This document shows positions 1 to 10,450 of a stretch of 64,000 nucleotides of DNA, piece after piece (position 1 is the stretch's first letter; each line of letters begins with the position of its first letter). The DNA is from Tubulanus polymorphus (Eukaryota; Nemertea; Palaeonemertea; Tubulaniformes; Tubulanidae), in contig NC_134033.1 of the NCBI RefSeq assembly GCF_964204645.1, positions 5,056,231 to 5,120,230 on the forward strand, in the 5' to 3' direction. Both the position numbers and the translations under genes were made by a program. Under the pieces are notes generated by a model, which did no database searches, was not told the origin of the DNA, and was given only the letters and a program-made list of their open reading frames with translations.

Positions 1-70
1 ATTTAGGAGGAGTCTACAGTAATTGGGGTATGAAAGTGATTCAGACGCTTCCTCGAAATTTGAAATTTAC

Positions 71-1506
71 ACCGATCGATAGAACGAACGCCATCAATAG
101 GGAGAAACTGGAACTAAACCAACAAGTGTCGGGGCTTCCGTAAACCGCACCGGAGTAGTGAGTGGTATCGGTGTTGTGTAGGACGATACACGGTCCGACA
201 ATGAGGAATGGAGAAAACCAAACTGATAGTAGATAGTACAGTAACGTCTTAGGAGAATCGATCAGTGTACGAATAGCAGAAAATGTAGTGAACATGTGAA
301 CAGAAACAGCGGCCATAGAAGCGAAAACAACCATCCAAATATAGTGTTTAACAGCGGCCATCGACACGCATGGTAATCGATCATCAACGCCGACCAGGCT
401 GGAAATATGAAGAGTTTGAGCCACGGCGAGAGTTATACAGAGATTGACGATGAGTTTACCGGGAAGAGTTCGCTGATCGGGTATATTCAAGTAGATTACG
501 ACCGTTATCACGAGACTGACGACCGACAGACAGCTAAAGGTGAAGGTTATCAGAAAATCGCGATCGGAAAATAACGAACTGACCGTTATTTTGAATTTTG
601 AATCGTTTTGTCGTCTGCAAACCATGGCTCCTTCACTAGAATACACTCGCATGCAGTCGGTGATTTTAGTGGAACATTTACTCGATTTTACTATTTATGT
701 TTTTCCGTCGTCGCTGGTAATTTGAAAAATTCTGTAATATTTGAAAGACGGGTTGGACTGGGCTAGAAATGAGTTACTTCCGGTTTGGGTCATATTATTT
801 TCTACGTCTGCCTCTGTATCGATGACGTCACAGCGAGTATTCTTAGTCAAACTCGTAGTCGACAACTCGTAACCGGAAATGGTCACAAGACTGCCATCTT
901 CACCGAATTGACACGTGATCATCGCCTCATATTTGCTCAAGATTGATTCCATAGTGACGTCACCGAGAAACTCTTTGTGATTGGTAAGCGTGAAGTCGCG
1001 TCTGTACAATGACGATTCATAGCTTAAAGATGATAAACTTCCTATTTCTGTAATCTTTGATTTATCGACAACGCCGCAGACTTTCACTTTGAAATACATC
1101 AATTCATACCCAAAGTTTTTCATAACAAATCGCTGAGTTTCGTTAAACGTAATAAAGAAAGAGAAATACACGCGTACGGATATTCTAGGCCATTCGTTCT
1201 CAACAAGCCGACAGATGGCGTTGTCTTCGTCGGTACCCTGTAGTCGATCCCCGTAAACAGCCGTATCCGCGTCATCTACGCGTCTCCTGGTCGAATATTT
1301 CGTTTGTTTCCGAGCAGAGAAATTCTTTCGGCGCCCACGAGATGACGGGCATTCCCGCAGTTCGAAATTCTACGCCGCTCGCGAGACTGAAATCGAGTAA
1401 GATGTTCAAACCGAATGTTTTTTGGCCGGTTTGATCATAGTTACAAACTAAGGTCCATTCGTTTAAAGCGCTGTCACTCAGTTCACATTTGATACAGTAA
1501 TAGTAA
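71..1506 (-). pseudogene. Truncated copy of a class B (secretin-type) GPCR
   Basis: This stretch is a close copy of about 23,864-25,290 of the intact class B GPCR on the same strand. It covers part of the cysteine-rich ectodomain and transmembrane segments 1-4 plus the start of 5. Homology ends abruptly near 71, before TM6-TM7, and near 1506, before the N-terminal ectodomain. The reading frame is open at 695-1171 and 41-652, but a TAA at 695-697 replaces an arginine codon of the intact copy. Further small indels around 1230-1310 break the ectodomain frame. The part left of 71 is unrelated, so the tail reading out of TM5 is not receptor sequence. It cannot make a receptor and is best read as a duplicated, truncated and decaying pseudogene. 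The high similarity to the intact gene suggests a fairly recent duplication. Confidence 0.88.
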
Positions 1507-2079
1507 AAAATCCTGATACTCCCCCCCCCCCAGGATTACATCAGGCTTTCCGTAGACGTCGGTGATACGTGGGGACGTAGGAATCCTAAGGTATCGAAAT
1601 CAAGATTTTGGGAGTCGAATATCTGGTCATGGTTATCATTCCTCATTCGCATGAAAAGTCGCTTTCCTGGGCCACATTTAACCACCAGAAATGCAAGTCA
1701 GGATTGAGTTGAGAGACATGAAAGTCTCGAATAGAAATCAAACGTGATTATAGATCACTCAGTTCAGTTTTTAGTGGGTTTCTTATACATTGAAAGAGTG
1801 TACACTGTATCCTGAACGATTATCATATGCCAAACTGCATTACATATCCTGAATCATCATCAGAGCAGTGTAGCCCGATCAGCACAAAACAAACGAAACA
1901 AGGCAATTCGATACTACGTATCTATGTCCCCCGCGATAGCCAGTAGGGAATGAATGACCCCCGAAGACACTAATCTTTGGTATAGAAAAATGATGAGTGT
2001 ATCCATGGATAACCATACTATGAAATATCATTTTCCTGCTATGTAATTTAAGAATTGAGTTTACAGGGTTTTAGGCAAA
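1507..2079. other. Intergenic, one dispersed repeat, no gene seen
   Basis: A run of about ten C residues lies near 1520. From about 1690 to 1880 the sequence is recognisably related to 4165-4320 (shared words include the GGATTGAGTTGAGA and ATGCCAAAC stretches), so this is one diverged copy of a dispersed element. I see no supported coding region. Confidence 0.5.
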
Positions 2080-2790
2080 CGACGTTTACCAACCTTGACC
2101 TTTGACCCTAGAACTCCAAAATCACTAATGCACATCCTCTCCCCAGGGGTAATCATACTATGAAATAGCATTGTTCTGTTATTAATGGTTCTTCTTGGAT
2201 CGTGTTTCCAAGCTTTCATATGAATAATATCTAGTGACCTTGACATTTTTCCCCAAAATCAATAGGGCACATCCTCTCCCTAGGGGTAATCATGCGATGT
2301 AATATCATTGCATTGCTATCAACAGTTCTTTCTGAATCACATTCACGACACAAGGTTTCACATGAATGACCTGAAGTGACCTTGACCTTTGATCCTTGGA
2401 GCCCAGAATCAATAGGGCACATCCTCTCCCTAGGGGTAGTCATACTACGTAATATCATGGTCCTGCTATCAACGGTTCGTCTTGAATCGCGTTCACAAGG
2501 TTTCACATGAATAACCTGTAGTGACCTTGACCTTTGGTCCTTGGACCCCAAAATCAATAGGGCACATTCTCTCACTAGGGGTAATCATACTGCGTAATAT
2601 CATAGTCCTGCGATCAACGGTTCTTCTTGAATCGCGTTCACAAGGTTTCACATGAATGACCTGTAATGACCTTGACCTTTGGTCATTGGACCCCAAAATC
2701 ATTAGGGCACATCCTCTCCCTAGTGGTAGTCATACTGTGTAATATCATAGTCCCGCGATCAACGGTTCGTCTTGAATCGCGTTCACAAGC
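2080..2790. repeat. Tandem satellite, about five units of 137-150 bp
   Basis: The anchor CACATCCTCTCC recurs near 2131, 2268, 2418, 2563 (one mismatch) and 2708, giving spacings of about 137, 150, 145 and 145 bp. Each unit also carries a TGACCTTGACCTT-type motif (near 2085, 2232, 2376, 2520 and 2666), followed by a CCAAAATCAATAGGGCAC block and an AATCGCGTTCACAAGG block. Open frames on the minus strand here (2061-2702) are simply translations of the repeat and are not genes. The units grow more alike towards the right. Confidence 0.9.
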
Positions 2791-2880
2791 TCATGCGGAC
2801 GGACGGACAGACGGACGGACGGAGGCGGATACCAAGTCCCCAGCTCGCGGCCTACGCCGCGCGGGGGACAATAACAAGGA
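2791..2880. repeat. GGAC-rich tract ending in a GC-rich segment
   Basis: The satellite runs into a degenerate (GGAC)n tract at about 2797-2825 and then a GC-rich segment with CGCGGCCTACGCCGCGCG that can fold back. This composite looks like the end of a repeat element rather than functional sequence. Confidence 0.55.
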
Positions 2881-5270
2881 TTAGTTTATAAATCAAAGAG
2901 CAAACAAAGTGAACGAGGCCTCGGACTCTTCATCTACCGGGTTAAGAAGCCTAGAGTTTAGTGACTGTACCTGCCTGCACTGTGGATAATTGGACTGTTC
3001 GCTGAGTGGCGGGTCTGTATGAATTCTGTTGATAATAATTCAAGAAATTACAAGTAATCATCTTACACGATTTAATCGAATTTTTCCAAAAATCGAATAA
3101 TGCTCGAATTCCTAGCTGTTAAACCTTACACATTGTCAGAGAGCCAGAAGTGTGTTGTATTCATCAACCATCGAAACGAGCATCGACAAACTAACTTGAA
3201 ATGAACATTTAAATTATATTTGAAGAACAAGACTGATTTTTCCACGGGCTCCAGCGGTTGGATCATCGATTGTCACCGTAAAGTTACCGAGATGTGGGGG
3301 AAACGCTGACTTTTATGAATTCATGAGTTTGATAAATTGATCCGAGTTAATGTTGAAGAATGGCATCTTATTAATGATTTTAATTAGGATCGTCAACGCG
3401 CGTTGTGGTTCCTGATGTGGCTTGATGAGCTTGGGAGGAACTACGTAATTCACACATTAGTCGTGCTGCATCGTCACAATATATAACTAATTTCGACCAC
3501 GTTCACTACATAAGGCGTGGAGCCACTTAATGGTGTCTTAGTTGATATCCGAATATCATGATTAGGTTGTTCGTGTAATCATCGAGGTCTAATGAACATG
3601 GCGTAGCCGGGGGAGACAGTTCACGTGTGAAATTCATCGAACTCCATTTTTGTGCGCTAAAAATATGCTTTAAATATTAAGGGATATCCGAGCACTTCCC
3701 GACCTTTTGAAGCCCTTTGTCAAGTTACCTATTGGACAATTTCGACAGCGGAATAATTAACACGCAGAAAGCACATAGAGACAAATATTCCCTCTATTTT
3801 TAGGTTTCTCTTTTACACTAGAATTTCAGTTTCGTAAATGTCTACTAGACAACGACTAAAGTTCTAATTGTACAGTTAGTTTAGATAAACAAATAAATTT
3901 GGGAGTCATCGTTCAGAGAAACCCCGGGCCACGCGATGACTATAGTCTACACGGACGAAAACGAAATCGCCTCGTAAGAATTCAGCGAGATGAACGTCAA
4001 AAACTCCGATTCACAGAAGATTTGACCTGAAAAGTGTCACTAAAACTTACGTCGTCGCAAATACATTAAAGTATTACGTCGCTGTAGAAATATATATGTC
4101 GGGACGTTATTACGTTGCAAAAAAAACATGCGTCGGTGCAGCGCTCATATTTGTTACATTCATCGCGTTAATTCCCACATAAGGATTGAGTTGAGACACA
4201 TGAACAGAACGGTGATTAGACAGTTTAGTTTAGTTTAGTTCAGTTTAGAGGATTTGTATTCAAAGAAAATGACAGTGTACTTTTGCCTGCGAACGATTTT
4301 GATGCCAAACCGCATTGCATCTATAAATGCAATGCGGTTTGGCATCAAAATCTCTATCAATCATAGAGTAATGGAGCATGAGCAAGAAAATAACGAATTA
4401 ACAACGGTCAGTTAAAAAAATCGAAAAGCGAACAGAGTGAGCGCAGTGTATGTACCTGTCATTGACACTTCACCGGGAGGAGAAGAGTACCTTCAGCGTG
4501 GATGATTGGATTGAATGGTAGGTGATTTATTTGTTTTACAATAATATCATAAAACAAATATATTATATTCAACCCCCAATATACCACCCTCGAATATCTT
4601 GCATTTCAAGATTATGAAAACAGCAAATAATCATTTAATACGTATCTCATGCCTCACGTTGCACATCCAGAGAAAGTCGAGCAGAAGTAGAATAACTAAT
4701 CTTTCTTCTTTTTAAGAACGAATGATGGTTGATTTTATTTCCTCACTGTGAAACCTTACAAATTTGTGAATGACTGTCGGATGTCTAACTAATGAAATAT
4801 ATTAAAATGTAGAACACCTGGACATGGGCTATCAGGATTTTTATGCCCACGTGAAAAGGGGAGGGGGCAGACAAACTCGTTCGGGTAATTGGAGTTACGC
4901 TAGGGCTTATACATTGCACTGATCGAAGTGGTGACTTGGCAATTTCTCTTTGTTATCGTTCATTTAATACAAAGAAATATTTTCTGCGTTTCAAGCGAAT
5001 TTGTTTCAAAGCGGCACTTTCGGTGGAGAGAGGCGTGGCCACGGAAGAGGCGTGACACGACTATCAATCACATTGATGTGTGACCCGCAGCTCGCGTATC
5101 TCCCATCGCATATTAAATCACCAGAAGATTCTTACCGCCGCAATCTGGCCCATGAAAACACTTTTACTGACGATATCGGATTATTTATAACTGATCGAGA
5201 ACCAAAAACTTGCATTTTCGAAAGCTGACTTTTTCTATAAGAACGGGAATTTACATTGTGTGCTCTTTGC
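2881..5270. other. Intergenic, repeats only
   Basis: No exon, signal peptide or splice-bounded reading frame could be supported. The stretch 4165-4352 is a dispersed repeat copy ending in a perfect hairpin, listed separately, and 4218-4246 holds a short TTTAG-type tandem. The 75-residue frame at 5001-5228 has no recognisable features and overlaps the upstream region of the next gene. Confidence 0.5.
4295..4352. repeat. Perfect 26-bp inverted repeat with 6-nt loop
   Basis: The arm 4295-4320 (starting GATTTTGATGCC) is exactly complementary to 4327-4352, with the loop CTATAA between. The left arm lies within a dispersed repeat also found near 1822-1853, where no second arm exists, so the second arm looks like a local snap-back duplication in this copy. 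Confidence 0.9.
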
Positions 5271-5313
5271 AGCGACGTCATCGTAGAGTTTTCTAATTAA
5301 TTTCATAACCGTG

Positions 5314-5320
5314 TATAAAA
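5314..5320 (+). promoter_or_regulatory. Candidate TATA box of the class A GPCR at 5456
   Basis: A TATAAAA element lies about 140 bp upstream of the ATG, and a GACGTCA (CRE half-like) site lies at about 5273-5280. This would give an unspliced leader of roughly 110 nt. It is inferred from sequence only. Confidence 0.45.
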
Positions 5321-5455
5321 ACTTTTTACCGAAGATCCGTCGTGAAGCAGCCGTGTGTGGATCGTGAATCACGCGAACAAGAAGAAAACATCAATCAAGT
5401 AATTGAACTTTGATGAGATATATTCACGAGTTGAAACAAATACGTCGATAAAGAA

Positions 5456-6550
5456 ATGAACTCGACTTCAAATAACGCGAATGAAACTTATCCCCAAGAA
5501 CGACACCTCTATGGCGCGTCCTGCTACTTCTATTTTGTCTATCCAGTGGATTTGGTGAACACTATGAACCGGTCGATAAAGTGGGTACACATTGTTTGCA
5601 CCTCGTTCTTTATTGTCTTCGGTCTGATGATGAATATCGTATCATTAATCGTTATGATGATGCCGAAAATGCGCAAGAGCTCGTTCGCGGTCTACTTGGC
5701 AGCTCTAGCCATAAGCGACGGCGGTAATTTGATGCTGCACAGTATTTTCTGGATTAATTACATCAGCGCCCTTTCGGGTAGACCGTTGGTCATCGTGGTC
5801 TTTGGAGGGTTCGCAAAGAGCTTTATGAAATACATAAGTATGTATTTTGCCGCTTTGAGCAGTTGGTTAGTAACATTGATAAGTATTGAACGTTTTATCG
5901 TTGTCTGTTTTCCGATGTCAGCGTCGCGTTTGTATCGCCGTGGATCGGCCCGTGGCGCCACCTGTTGCACGGTTCTAAGCGTCCTTTGCGTAGTGTTAAT
6001 CGACGGTTCCCTGCGTCCATGGATGAACTACCACACCAGTTGTAGGATACCCAATCGACGCCGCGACTCACGCGCTTTAGGGACTCTAATGATGGGCTAC
6101 CTGCCTTTTATCATTATAACGTTTTGTTGCGTGAGTATAGTCGCAGTTTTGAGACTCCGCAGTGCTAGAATGCCGATCGCCGCCGTCAAATTAACCAATA
6201 ACAGAGTTACTCGACTTATGCTTCTCGTAATGCTCGTTTTTCTCGTTCTGTTATTTCCTACTGTAGTTACTCTTACTCTAGTAACCGTGCTCCCACACTT
6301 GCGAGAAGTTCTGCAATTGGTATCGAGTTCAATGTCCGTCATTCTTTCAGAAATAAGCTATTCGGTCAATTTCCTCATTTACGCATTGGCCAGTCGAAAG
6401 ATGAGGGAAGCGTTTGCTGAAAAGTTTCTTATTTGGTCGACAGATGGCACTCGTAGCAACATCCGATTAAGGGATCGAATGAATAACAAAATTAAGTCCA
6501 AAGAGACAACGGACTCTCCTACACCCGCTATTAATGCTAGTGAACCTTAA
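5456..6550 (+). CDS. Intronless class A (rhodopsin-type) orphan GPCR
   Basis: A 364-residue uninterrupted frame with seven hydrophobic segments. The N-terminus carries NST and NET glycosylation sites. TM1 is at about 43-69 and TM2 at about 76-100, with an LAISD motif matching the conserved LAxAD. TM3 ends in ERF at 145-147, a variant of the DRY G-protein switch, followed by IVVCFP. TM7 contains SVNFLIY at about 303-309, a variant of NPxxY with the proline missing. A basic, Ser/Thr-rich tail follows. The length is normal for the class. The overall pattern resembles expanded families of neuropeptide-receptor-like orphans in spirally cleaving animals; no ligand can be named. The ATG at 5456 starts just ahead of the glycosylation sites, with a TATA box upstream and AATAAA downstream. 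Confidence 0.88.
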   Translation: MNSTSNNANETYPQERHLYGASCYFYFVYPVDLVNTMNRSIKWVHIVCTSFFIVFGLMMNIVSLIVMMMPKMRKSSFAVYLAALAISDGGNLMLHSIFWINYISALSGRPLVIVVFGGFAKSFMKYISMYFAALSSWLVTLISIERFIVVCFPMSASRLYRRGSARGATCCTVLSVLCVVLIDGSLRPWMNYHTSCRIPNRRRDSRALGTLMMGYLPFIIITFCCVSIVAVLRLRSARMPIAAVKLTNNRVTRLMLLVMLVFLVLLFPTVVTLTLVTVLPHLREVLQLVSSSMSVILSEISYSVNFLIYALASRKMREAFAEKFLIWSTDGTRSNIRLRDRMNNKIKSKETTDSPTPAINASEP

Positions 6551-6681
6551 AGGCCATCGATCTTGTGTTTGACGTGGAAGCAGATGAATGAACAACGTTT
6601 TAGCAAGAATCAGTCTCAATGAATATACACGAAATGTATATTTACTGGATGTAGAAGAAAATCAGAATCGTTGGAAATATA

Positions 6682-6687
6682 AATAAA
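6682..6687 (+). terminator. Candidate polyadenylation signal
   Basis: AATAAA lies about 130 bp after the stop codon of the GPCR ending at 6550, within an AT-rich 3' region. It is a plausible poly(A) signal. Confidence 0.5.
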
Positions 6688-6699
6688 TGTTTGCAACGT

Positions 6700-7585
6700 T
6701 AATGTCACGAAAGCGGTTGCTCTCTTATTGTCATATTTTAACATTAGGCATTCAGAAGTTTTGGCTGAAATAGGCAGAAATACAGGTATCCATCTCCAGC
6801 ACCCCTGGAAACATGCACCATTGTAAGGTTAGGTCATATCGACCAGGTTTTGAAAATGTGTTGATTAAAGATCTCATCTGGTACGTAATTGATTTTAGTT
6901 ATGTACACGTTACCGTAAAACGGGGTGAATAGGAACAGGCAGAGGGAAAAGTTTTTTCTCTCCTCATATGAACTTTAACGTTTGACAAATTAATTCTAAA
7001 TTCTTTTCAAACTTTAGCCACAACGCTAGCTAAGAAAAAACACAGTAAATTATGGAAGTCAATAGGAACAGGCACATCTCTATGAAAAAATATATGTTCC
7101 TTTTCAAATTTTGATAAGTTGAATTTACTACCTTGTACCACTTGGTCATATGGACATGATATTTTCTGTAATCCAGCCAATATTGGGTTCTACGTTAGGT
7201 ACACGTATAACATGTAAATGACTGCACCGGTGAATGTATGTTCTAAAGTTAATGTTGATTGCTGATCATGAAACAATTAAACCGGTAGTGCCAGCAGGTA
7301 CACAACCAATTTTCGACGTCGATCCTGCGTTGAAGACTGTGATGTCGAAATACTAACGTGGATTTACGTCGATGGTTTTGTTTGTTGTAAGCTGGCGTCG
7401 CTTTACTAGTTAATTTCAATGTTTTATCGACGTGGGTTAAAAACAAAGTTCTTTTCGACTAAAATTATTCGATCGACGTAATAACGTCGCGGACATCATA
7501 CCGAAACAAAAACATGGAAAATGGTCACGATCATACATAAAGAAAGATTAATCATAAATATTGGTTCTAGATTTGGTTGCCCTCA
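6700..7585. other. Intergenic, nothing recognised
   Basis: AT-rich sequence without a supported exon. A CGACGT/ACGTCG word recurs a few times at 7310-7485. Short open frames here show no domain or splice context. Confidence 0.4.
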
Positions 7586-7795
7586 CAACGCGTTGTTGGG
7601 GCATGCTGTATTCACTTCGTCGTCCGTTCATCTGTCCGCAGTGTTTTCCGTGCCCTAGCACCTAAACCCTTTGACAGACTTTCTTTAAATTCAAAGAGTT
7701 GTGTTGTCCTTGGTTAGTATCTGATTAGATTTTGGGTCCTGTAGGTCCAAGGTCAAGGTCGCAGAAATCCATTTTGTGAAATTCATTTCTGGGCT
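7586..7795. repeat. Dispersed repeat with AAGGTCAAGGTC motif
   Basis: The segment carries CGTCCGTTCATCTGTCCG, a TTTGACAGACTTTCTT block and, near 7748, AAGGTCAAGGTC, the reverse complement of the motif in the 2-kb satellite. It appears to be a divergent member of the same broad repeat class in the opposite orientation. Confidence 0.45.
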
Positions 7796-7799
7796 CTAA

Positions 7800-8320
7800 C
7801 TCACAGATAGTTTAAAATAACTAAATGAAATTCCATACGGATAGGATATTCTATTCTTAGCGTGGGTAAGGCCACAGCAAAAGAAAACCCTGTTTCTCGG
7901 GCACGAACGACCCGACTCGATATTTCGCCATTTCAAATAATCATTTCCAGAAAAAATATAATTGCTTATGAACGTCGCCACCGGGTATACCCAACCAAGG
8001 ACCGGTTAGTCTAACTTGTTGTTTACAGCAACCGGGCCAGATTCAGACCGTATAACATTAGATTTATCTACTAACTGGTAGTAAAAATCTGAACCGACTA
8101 ATAACGCTACATTGAAAGAATTTGAACCACTGTTCACGCTATGTGCGAATGTTATACCCTTGAACTCAGGAATCCTAGAAAACGATGTAACTTGAACTGA
8201 CATAGGTTTAGTAATAACAGGGACAACTAACGCATCAAGCTCAAAAGGTTCCTCTTCGACAGAAATAACATTCAAAGTAATAATTATCAACTTCTTTGAA
8301 TCCTGATGATCTAGCATCAA
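7800..8320 (-). mobile_element. BEL/Pao-type retrotransposon relic (aspartic-peptidase domain end)
   Basis: The minus-strand frame 8006-8320 reads a stretch with ITFAH, VALLVGSDFYY and SGPVAV in order. This matches the C-terminal part of the retropepsin-like DUF1758 domain of BEL/Pao elements, where LLIGxDYYW and GPxAVxTxxG are typical. The frame stops at 8006. Beyond it, at 7796-7981 on the same strand, a second frame continues, so at least one frameshift or nonsense lesion separates them. No LTRs, reverse transcriptase or integrase were seen nearby. This is a dead, truncated fragment. Confidence 0.62.
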
Positions 8321-9599
8321 AACCAGAAAAGTTAAAAAAATTCTCGTCTCTTCGTCTTGAAATTGATCAAATTATAATGATTGGGTTATGAATGACCTCT
8401 GAGATCCGTCATCAAATAACATTCCTGTATTTTCAATAATTATCTAACAGGAGACAGTTGTCACAGCAGCAACAGCAGTTTTTAATAAAACCGAACCGTA
8501 CGATTGCCCTTGAATAGTAGTACAGTAAACTGTGGCCAGGTCGGATCTGGCCGAGTCGTATATAACCACTCAACTCGGCGGCGGTGCAATATAAAAAAAA
8601 TTCAGTTTCCTATATGAAATAATGCTTTCGTATTCTCGTAGCAATGTCTCAATCGTTTTCGTTACTTACTGCGGCTAAGTCGTATATTCTGAACGACCAT
8701 TGGTCTAACCAGTATTATTCAATCCCCAGTAAATTCAATGACAATTTGTGACCGGACCAATAATGCTCGTAGGGCCGGCGTTGACCGTTCGAAACAGTAA
8801 ATGAATTCTGCGGGTGGGTTCGAATCCCGGATAAATGACACTGACAGCAGAACGATTGCTGGCATGCGAGGTGGCACCCGACATGTGAATGCTGACCAGG
8901 GGATTTCCCGGCTACAGAATTAGATAGGGTTAATCGATCGCACATCAGACAGATGATACAAGCCACGAGCAACCAAAAACTGATGTTACTTATTTAAATA
9001 GTACACATTTGATTATTTATTTACGTTTATTTCTGCATATAACAGTTTTTACAGTGAGTAAACCCTATATTAGCAACCATAGTCCTTAAATTTGAATTTG
9101 TAACTTGTAAATGTTTAACTTAACCATTTTGCCTATAATGTACTTGTACCTTGGCACTGGAACTTATATTATAATGTATATTAATATTCGGAATAAACAT
9201 CTTTATAACTGCAAAAAAAATAGTCCTTAATGAATGAGTTCCAAAATATTTAAAAAAAAAATGGTCCTTCAGAGTCGGATTCCAACCATGTCGGACGAAA
9301 CTTAGGCGAAGACTGTAGTACTGGTTATAGCCTGATCTGAAAAATCGACGCTTAAAGATGCAAGATTCTGGTTTCTTTAATTCCGACCCAACTGTTGACT
9401 GTTGTAACTTAATAGACTCATTCGAATCGATTTTAACATGTAAGCCAACCGGGATTTTCGACAGGTTTGCTCCACGTAAACTAGTATGTTGGGAAACTGA
9501 ACATGATTTATATTTTATTTTGGAAACAAAATCTTATACAAATATATACAAACGTAATACACGTAAATATAATACACGTGTAAATGTGACAATATAAGG
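8321..9599. other. Intergenic; one pol III B-box-like site
   Basis: GGTTCGAATCC at about 8817-8827 is a perfect pol III B-box, but I find no convincing A-box or tRNA fold around it, so at most this is a tRNA-derived SINE remnant. From about 9020 to 9215 the sequence is AT-rich and ends in a short A-run at 9212-9219, like a retroelement 3' end. The 79-residue frame at 9358-9597 has no recognisable feature. Confidence 0.4.
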
Positions 9600-9614
9600 T
9601 TATATTTGGGTTCA

Positions 9615-9880
9615 TTATTTAATTGTTCACCTACGAATAAGATTCAATGAAACGTTTCGATATTCCGAAAAATTTGATAATGTTATTTAAGGACAAAACG
9701 ATTCGCGTGAGCAATGAAATCATCAAAATCATCATCTCAAATAATCTCAATCGATTTTTCAAAAACTACAAATTACTATGATTTTGAGAGTATTTTGATA
9801 TTGTTCTGTGAGCTCTCTAGAAAGTAGAAACTAGTTTGGATAAACATTCTGTCTCATGAAAATATGTTGAACCAAAAGAA
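9615..9880. repeat. Copy of the 3' flank of the mosaic GPCR
   Basis: Shared words with 39,940-40,260 include ATTCAATGAAACGTTT, AATAATCTCAATCGATTTTTC and TATTTTGATATTGTTCTG. This copy lacks receptor coding sequence; only the downstream flank is present. Related flanks also follow the fragment at 28,077. Confidence 0.65.
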
Positions 9881-10214
9881 TCCAGGAGTAATTCAAGAAT
9901 TCGTCAGTAGGCCGATCTCGAAGAGTTCGTTAACCTAAAGAATCGAGAATTCCAAACACTTACAACTATATCAACATGATACATATCGTTATGAAACCAC
10001 CACTGCTGCTACACTAACAGATGGTTTTTTTTTGTAAAACTAGGTTTATAAAATCAAAGGCTTTTATACCGTTGAAGATATCAATGTAATAAATCATTTC
10101 ACGTTTATACATTTCGTCTCTAAAACGCTTAAAATTCATCCATTGTGTAAAACTAAACTTGAGTCGTCTACACGTGTTACAGTTGTTCGATGACTTTTAC
10201 GCGCGTTGCGATGA

Positions 10215-10310
10215 AGAAACTACTCGGTACCACCGAATCAATAACGAATAGCGAATAACGTATGACGATTAACCAATAGCGAATAACGTTTAGCGATTGA
10301 CGAACAGCGT
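10215..10310. repeat. Short degenerate tandem of AATAGCGAATAACG-like words
   Basis: CGAATAGCGAATAACG and variants recur about four times upstream of the GPCR at 10,451. It is a small imperfect minisatellite. Confidence 0.55.
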
Positions 10311-10450
10311 GGCGGTCCAGGAATTCCGTACGGTTCAGGTTTTCAAAAAGAGAGAGATCGTGAAAATATATACATACAAGCATTCATAGAATGTGCATAT
10401 TACGCATTGGTAGGTGTTCCATTTCATAGATTACAGGTTTCTCTCTCACG

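Noticed and set aside
2061-2702. Overlapping minus-strand frames with RSRSLQVIHVKPCERDSRRTV repeats
   Set aside because: Each repeat unit gives the same peptide in the same order; this is satellite DNA without splice or start context.
8810-8835. Perfect B-box GGTTCGAATCC
   Set aside because: The T-stem is imperfect and no acceptor or D-arm could be paired; noted only as a possible SINE remnant.
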